NCBI GenBank assembly: GCA_019348475.1
Contig: JAHWJJ010000171.1
Span: 1-8,768, forward strand
Reading direction: 5' to 3'
DNA from: Gemmatimonadota bacterium
GTDB lineage: Bacteria > Gemmatimonadota > Gemmatimonadetes > Longimicrobiales > Longimicrobiaceae
DNA: 8,768 bases
The notes beneath the pieces were generated by a model. That model saw only the letters and a program-made list of their open reading frames with translations, was not told the DNA's origin and searched no databases. Shown one piece after another: positions 5,774 through 8,768 of this stretch (its first letter is position 1; the number at the start of each line of letters is the position of its first letter). The translations under genes were made by a program, and so were the position numbers.

Positions 5774-6484
5774 ATGATCTGGTTCGGCAAGCCGTTCAGC
5801 GAGGTCCTGTTCACCCCCCCCGTCGGGGTGAATCCCGTGGGGGACGAGAGCACCCGGATGGAGCACGCGCTCCGCTGGGTGGCCGCCCGCGACCCGCACC
5901 TGGAAGGACCCGCGCTGGTCGATGCGCTGGCGGCCACCGGCTGGGTGGACGTTCCCACCGCGGCGCGGCTGCTGCCGTGCTTTCGGCACTTCGACGCGGA
6001 CCGGTACTTTGCCGAGGCGCTGCGGGGCCTGTCGTTCCGCGGCCCCACGGCGGCGGGCGAGTTTCGCCAGCGCATCGGGCGGGTGATGGAGGACCTTACC
6101 GGGAGCGCCGCGCTGGGGACGGTGGCGGCGGAGGAGTGCGTGCGCTTTGGCGCCGGCGAGCGGCAGGGGCTGGTGCTGGCGTATCCGCAGGTGCAGCTCA
6201 CGCTGGGCGGCGAGGCCGCGAAGGCGGTGGCCGCCGCGGCGGAGGAGATGCCGGACGCGCTGGTGATCGTCGCGCGCAACTTCCAGGAGGGCACGGCGGG
6301 GCAGCTGGCGTCGCTGCTGCAGGGCCGCGAGGTGCCCGGGACGCTGGTGACGGTGAACCTGCTCCTGGGCATCCGTGCCACCACGCTACGCTATCAGCCC
6401 GCGCCGGAGCGGGTGATCCGGCTGCTGGGCTCCGGCCGCCCCCTTCGCTCCCGCGACGTCGCCACCCTCGGCGAGCGCAACTGA
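5774..6484 (+). CDS. Hypothetical protein, 236 aa
   Basis: I do not recognise the family. The N-terminus, MIWFGKPFSEVLFTPPVGVN, is hydrophobic but has no signal peptide pattern. It is followed by helical segments (27-40, 45-70 including WVDVPTAARLLPCF, and 94-120). A C-terminal alpha/beta part includes GLVLAYPQVQLTL (132-144), a long Ala-rich helix (146-159), DALVIVARNFQEGTAGQLASLL (161-182) and GTLVTVNLLLGI (189-200). It is probably cytoplasmic. The start chosen is ATG 5774: the same frame stays open leftwards to about 5105, but that part lies antisense to the lipoprotein gene and has no protein-like character. No convincing Shine-Dalgarno sequence precedes it. A promoter-like site upstream and a hairpin 27 nt after the stop suggest a single-gene transcript. 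Confidence 0.78.
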   Translation: MIWFGKPFSEVLFTPPVGVNPVGDESTRMEHALRWVAARDPHLEGPALVDALAATGWVDVPTAARLLPCFRHFDADRYFAEALRGLSFRGPTAAGEFRQRIGRVMEDLTGSAALGTVAAEECVRFGAGERQGLVLAYPQVQLTLGGEAAKAVAAAAEEMPDALVIVARNFQEGTAGQLASLLQGREVPGTLVTVNLLLGIRATTLRYQPAPERVIRLLGSGRPLRSRDVATLGERN

Positions 6485-6510
6485 GCGGCTCTCCGTCTGG
6501 ATCGAAGGAG

Positions 6511-6539
6511 AAGGGCGCATCGGGTTCCGGTGCGCCCTT
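6511..6539 (+). terminator. Hairpin terminator behind the 236-aa gene
   Basis: A perfect 9-bp stem, AAGGGCGCA and TGCGCCCTT (6511-6519 and 6531-6539), with an 11-nt loop, begins 27 nt after the stop codon. Only two T end the stem and no U-run follows, so termination may be weak or factor-assisted. No gene reads into it from the right. Confidence 0.55.
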
Positions 6540-6699
6540 GCTCGTGTCCGCGGCACCAGCGTTTCATCGGTGGCCCGGCGCTGGAACCCGGCACCCGGTG
6601 TCCAGTATCCAGCGTTCAGCCGGGGCGGCCTTTTACAGATCGCAATCGGGTGGATGTGTGCCGCCGCGGGCCCCCGCCGCGCCACCTCGATCCATGCCC

Positions 6700-6716
6700 A
6701 TCCGAAAAATTCGGAT
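6700..6716. repeat. Short perfect hairpin with AAA loop
   Basis: ATCCGAA and TTCGGAT form a 7-bp stem around AAA. It stands alone in the spacer, 216 bp after the previous stop and 333 bp before the next start. It could be a regulator site or a weak terminator. Confidence 0.5.
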
Positions 6717-6903
6717 CCCGTCCCCTCGCCGGCAGCACCCTCTCTACCGGGGGAGGCCTGCATCCCTGCCCGTCCCGTCCGGTCCGCCTCCGGCCGTCGC
6801 ACCCGCATAGATCCAGTACGGCCCGCGTTTTGTTCTGCGGCCGCCCGGGCACGACGGGTCTCCGGCGCGGATTCGAGAACGAGCCTCCGCCGTCCGGCCA
6901 GCA

Positions 6904-6919
6904 CTCCATCACTCCATCA
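6904..6919. repeat. Two tandem 8-bp units (ACTCCATC)
   Basis: Two perfect copies of ACTCCATC, followed by a further AC. Too short to mean much alone, but it is the fourth spacer site in this window with an 8-bp period. Confidence 0.5.
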
Positions 6920-6929
6920 CCTGTCGGGC

Positions 6930-6960
6930 CGCGTGCCGAGGTGGTACACTGGCACGCGGA
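6930..6960 (+). promoter_or_regulatory. Operator-like 9-bp inverted repeat around a -10-like hexamer
   Basis: CCGCGTGCC (6930-6938) and GGCACGCGG (6952-6960) are perfect inverted 9-bp arms separated by 13 nt, so their centres are 22 bp apart, about two helical turns. The spacer contains TACACT (6946-6951), a good -10 hexamer. A weak -35 candidate, CTGTCG, lies 18 nt upstream (6922-6927). A dimeric regulator bound here would cover the promoter of the 179-aa gene, whose ATG is about 90 nt downstream. Alternatively the arms form an RNA hairpin. Confidence 0.45.
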
Positions 6961-6963
6961 TCG

Positions 6964-6991
6964 CGGGCCGGCGCGAAAACCGCCGCGCCCG
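6964..6991 (+). promoter_or_regulatory. GC-rich hairpin in the leader of the 179-aa gene
   Basis: CGGGC-CGGCG (6964-6973) pairs with CGCCG-C-GCCCG (6981-6991) with one bulged C and a CGAAAAC loop. It begins 4 nt after the dyad above and 58 nt before the start codon. With transcription starting near 6958 it would lie at the very 5' end of the mRNA. It lacks a U-run, so it is not an ordinary terminator; a stabilising 5' hairpin is possible. Confidence 0.4.
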
Positions 6992-7048
6992 GGATGGTCC
7001 GGCCCTTGCGCCGCCGTGCGGGTTTCAAACGCGAGCGGAGCCTACCAC

Positions 7049-7588
7049 ATGGCGGAACAGACCGGCTGGGACATGACGGAGCGAGAGCTGCGGGCGGACC
7101 ACGTGCTGAACGCGTACCGGGAACGGCGCCGCCTGCGGCGCGGCGACGACACCTGGTTCGGCGACGGCGAGGGGCTGGTGGAGGTGGCGGAGCAGGGGCT
7201 GGACGCCGAGGCCCTCAGCCGGCGCCGGCTGGACGTGATCCAGGAAGCCGTCGACGTGGGGATGGCCGACGAGCTGGCGGAGATGCTGTACGACGTGGCC
7301 CGCGAAGAGGGGCTGGACCCGGTGCTGGCGTTCGAGCTGGTGCGCAGCGGGTTGGGCGTGCTGCCGCCGCGGGGCGGCGTGGACAACGCGCCGGAGTTCC
7401 CCACCGCCGACAAGTACCGCCCGGAGTGGCTGGAGCCGCCGGTGGACCCCGACACCCAGCTGCGCGAGCGGACGCTGCGCCTGAGCTTTCGGCGGCTGCG
7501 CGGGCTGCTGGACCAGCACACGGATGACCCGGCCGAGGCGTTCCGCGCCTTTGCCCGCGAGCCCGACGTGGGGCCGGTGGGCTACTGA
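7049..7588 (+). CDS. Hypothetical protein, 179 aa
   Basis: Not recognised. It is highly charged and mostly helical: a basic helix (12-31, RELRADHVLNAYRERRRLRR), then LVEVAEQGLDAEALSRRRLDVIQEAVDVGMADELAEMLYDVAREEG (about 43-88), VLAFELVRSGLGVLPP (92-107), a proline-rich loop (116-136) and LRERTLRLSFRRLRGLLDQH (138-157), ending FAREPDVGPVGY. There is no signal or membrane segment, so it is probably cytoplasmic. The ATG at 7049 has GGAG 8 nt upstream, and the spacer before it carries an operator-like dyad. Longer in-frame readings to the left are spacer DNA. It stands 41 bp before the DEAD-box helicase gene on the same strand with no terminator between, so they may be co-transcribed. An RNA-related role would be guesswork. 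Confidence 0.8.
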   Translation: MAEQTGWDMTERELRADHVLNAYRERRRLRRGDDTWFGDGEGLVEVAEQGLDAEALSRRRLDVIQEAVDVGMADELAEMLYDVAREEGLDPVLAFELVRSGLGVLPPRGGVDNAPEFPTADKYRPEWLEPPVDPDTQLRERTLRLSFRRLRGLLDQHTDDPAEAFRAFAREPDVGPVGY

Positions 7589-7629
7589 TCCCGCCGGCCC
7601 TCCCCTCATTCCATTCCGGTTTTCCAGAG

Positions 7630-8768
7630 ATGACCGATCAGGACCAGACCGCGGCACCCGGCCCGTTCGCCGAGCTGGGCCTCGCGCCGCAGATCGTTTC
7701 CGCGCTGGATGCGCTTGGCTACGAAGAACCCACGCCCATCCAGCAGCGCGCGATCCCCCTGCTGCTGGGGGGCCGCGACGTCATTGGCCGCGCGGCCACG
7801 GGGACGGGAAAGACGGCCGCCTTCGCGCTGCCGCTGGTGCAGCGCATCGACACCCGCGCGCAGCACGTGCAGGCGCTGGTGATGGCGCCCACCCGCGAGC
7901 TGGCCGTGCAGGTGGCCGAGGCCACGCAGAAGTACGGGCAGCGGCTGGGGGTGCGCGTGCTGGCCGTCTACGGCGGCCAGGACATCAGCCGGCAGCTGCG
8001 CGAGCTGCGGCGCGGGGTGCACGTGATCGTCGGCACCCCGGGGCGGCTGCTGGACCACATCCGCCGCGGCTCGCTGGACCTGTCCGCCACGGCCTACGTG
8101 GTGCTGGACGAGGCCGACGAGATGCTGGACATGGGCTTCATCGAGGACATCGAGGCCATCATCGCGGCCCTCCCCGAGGAGCGGCAGACGGCGCTGTTCT
8201 CCGCCACCTTTCCCCCCCGCATCCAGGACCTGGCGCGCCGGGCGCTCAAGGAGCCGGAGCGGGTGGTCATCACCCCCGAAAAGCTGGACACCCCGCTGGT
8301 GCGGCAGGTGGCCTACCTGGTGAACCGCGCGCACAAGCTGGAGGCGCTGGCCCGCATCCTGGACGTGGAGGCGCCCGCCAGCGCCATCGTCTTCTGCCGC
8401 ACCCGCACCGAGGTGGACGAGCTGACGGAGGCGCTGGCGGTGCGCGGGCACCATCCCGAGGCGCTGCACGGCGGCCTGGCGCAGGGGCAGCGCGACCGCG
8501 TGATGGGCAAGTTCCGCCAGGGCACGGCCGACATCCTGATCGCCACCGACGTGGCCGCGCGCGGACTGGACGTGGAGCACGTGAGTCACGTGATCAACTA
8601 CGACATCCCGCAGACGCCTGAAGTGTACGTGCACCGCATCGGCCGCACGGGGCGCGCGGGGCGCGAAGGGACGGCGGTCACGCTGGTGGTGCCGCGCGAA
8701 AAGTTCCTGCTGCGCGCCATCGAACGGACCACCGGGCAGCCGATCGAGCACGCCAAGGTGCCGCGCCC
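7630..8768 (+). CDS. DEAD-box ATP-dependent RNA helicase (DeaD/CshA type), C-terminus beyond the window
   Basis: Unwinds RNA duplexes with ATP in the cytoplasm; this subfamily acts in ribosome assembly, mRNA turnover and cold response. The 379 whole codons present include all helicase motifs: Q motif (F13 and PTPIQ 34-38), I ATGTGKT (56-62), Ia PTRELA (87-92), YGG (114-116), Ib TPGR (136-139), II DEAD (160-163), III SAT (191-193), IV IVFCRT (253-258), V ATDVAARGLD (305-314) and VI HRIGRTGRAG (335-344). RIDTRAQHVQALVMAPTREL and YGGQDISRQLRELRRG resemble CshA, and QTALFSAT resembles both CshA and DeaD. Both carry C-terminal RNA-binding extensions, and the window ends just after the second RecA domain. 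No catalytic residue is missing. The start is ATG 7630; the ribosome site (CCAGAG) is weak. It may be co-transcribed with the 179-aa gene. Confidence 0.96.
   Translation, partial: MTDQDQTAAPGPFAELGLAPQIVSALDALGYEEPTPIQQRAIPLLLGGRDVIGRAATGTGKTAAFALPLVQRIDTRAQHVQALVMAPTRELAVQVAEATQKYGQRLGVRVLAVYGGQDISRQLRELRRGVHVIVGTPGRLLDHIRRGSLDLSATAYVVLDEADEMLDMGFIEDIEAIIAALPEERQTALFSATFPPRIQDLARRALKEPERVVITPEKLDTPLVRQVAYLVNRAHKLEALARILDVEAPASAIVFCRTRTEVDELTEALAVRGHHPEALHGGLAQGQRDRVMGKFRQGTADILIATDVAARGLDVEHVSHVINYDIPQTPEVYVHRIGRTGRAGREGTAVTLVVPREKFLLRAIERTTGQPIEHAKVPR

Larger units (their letters stand above)
6540..6929. other. Long non-coding spacer
   Basis: I find no credible gene here; open frames on both strands have low-complexity Arg/Pro/Ser-rich products. 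It holds a 7-bp hairpin, ATCCGAA-AAA-TTCGGAT (6700-6716), two tandem 8-bp units ACTCCATC (6904-6919), and CCAGCG/CGCTGG half-sites at about 6555-6620. It contains AT-richer patches (CTTTTACAGATCGCAAT near 6632, GTTTTGTTCTG near 6827) unlike the coding DNA on either side. Confidence 0.5.

Noticed and set aside
6616..6912. Minus-strand 98-codon ORF in the long spacer
   Set aside because: No ribosome site, erratic third positions and an Arg/Gly/Pro-rich product. It is not supported as a gene.
7524..8751. Long plus- and minus-strand frames over the helicase gene
   Set aside because: They are shadows of the DEAD-box frame, which carries every helicase motif in order.

Overview
The window is very GC-rich, with strong G/C preference at third codon positions and GTG or TTG as well as ATG starts. 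It holds a single-chain 5-oxoprolinase, a DUF971 protein, a DEAD-box helicase, several lineage-restricted hypothetical proteins and short AGTGC-type repeats in the spacers. This combination suggests a free-living, high-GC Gram-negative chromosome. The repeats remind me of Gemmatimonadota (Longimicrobium-like) genomes, but no marker gene here proves that.

Layout, left to right. (1) 1-2964, minus strand: one uninterrupted frame of 988 codons, running off the left edge. It encodes a HyuA-HyuB fusion of the ATP-dependent 5-oxoprolinase type. The frame starts at TTG, and between the two halves it contains an in-frame 78-bp tandem duplication of a palindromic repeat. (2) 2965-3145: spacer with nine 8-bp repeats touching the oxoprolinase start, then a terminator and three more 8-bp repeats behind the next gene. 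(3) 3146-3523, minus: 125-aa hypothetical protein. (4) 3524-3667: divergent spacer. (5) 3668-4041, plus: a 22-codon ORF overlapping by GTGA a DUF971 (zinc-binding, GBBH-N-like) gene. (6) 4042-4206: spacer ending in six 8-bp repeats of the same family, running into the next start codon. (7) 4207-5079, plus: membrane-anchored GT51 transglycosylase-like protein that has lost its main catalytic glutamate. (8) 5006-5590, minus: lipoprotein with an NTF2/SnoaL-like domain, overlapping gene 7 tail to tail. (9) 5591-5773: divergent spacer with two promoter-like sites. (10) 5774-6484, plus: 236-aa hypothetical protein, followed by a hairpin. (11) 6485-7048: long spacer with dyads, an operator-like inverted repeat around a -10-like hexamer, and a leader hairpin. 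(12) 7049-7588, plus: 179-aa hypothetical protein. (13) 7630 to the right edge, plus: DEAD-box RNA helicase of the DeaD/CshA type, incomplete at its C-terminus.

I see no single pathway linking these genes. They look like independent housekeeping and envelope functions in short transcription units. There is no CRISPR array, transposase, rRNA or tRNA. The most unusual material is (a) a spacer-type palindromic repeat turned into an inter-domain linker of an enzyme, (b) 8-bp tandem repeats placed with the same polarity directly against two start codons that lack Shine-Dalgarno sequences, and (c) the catalytically degenerate GT51 protein.
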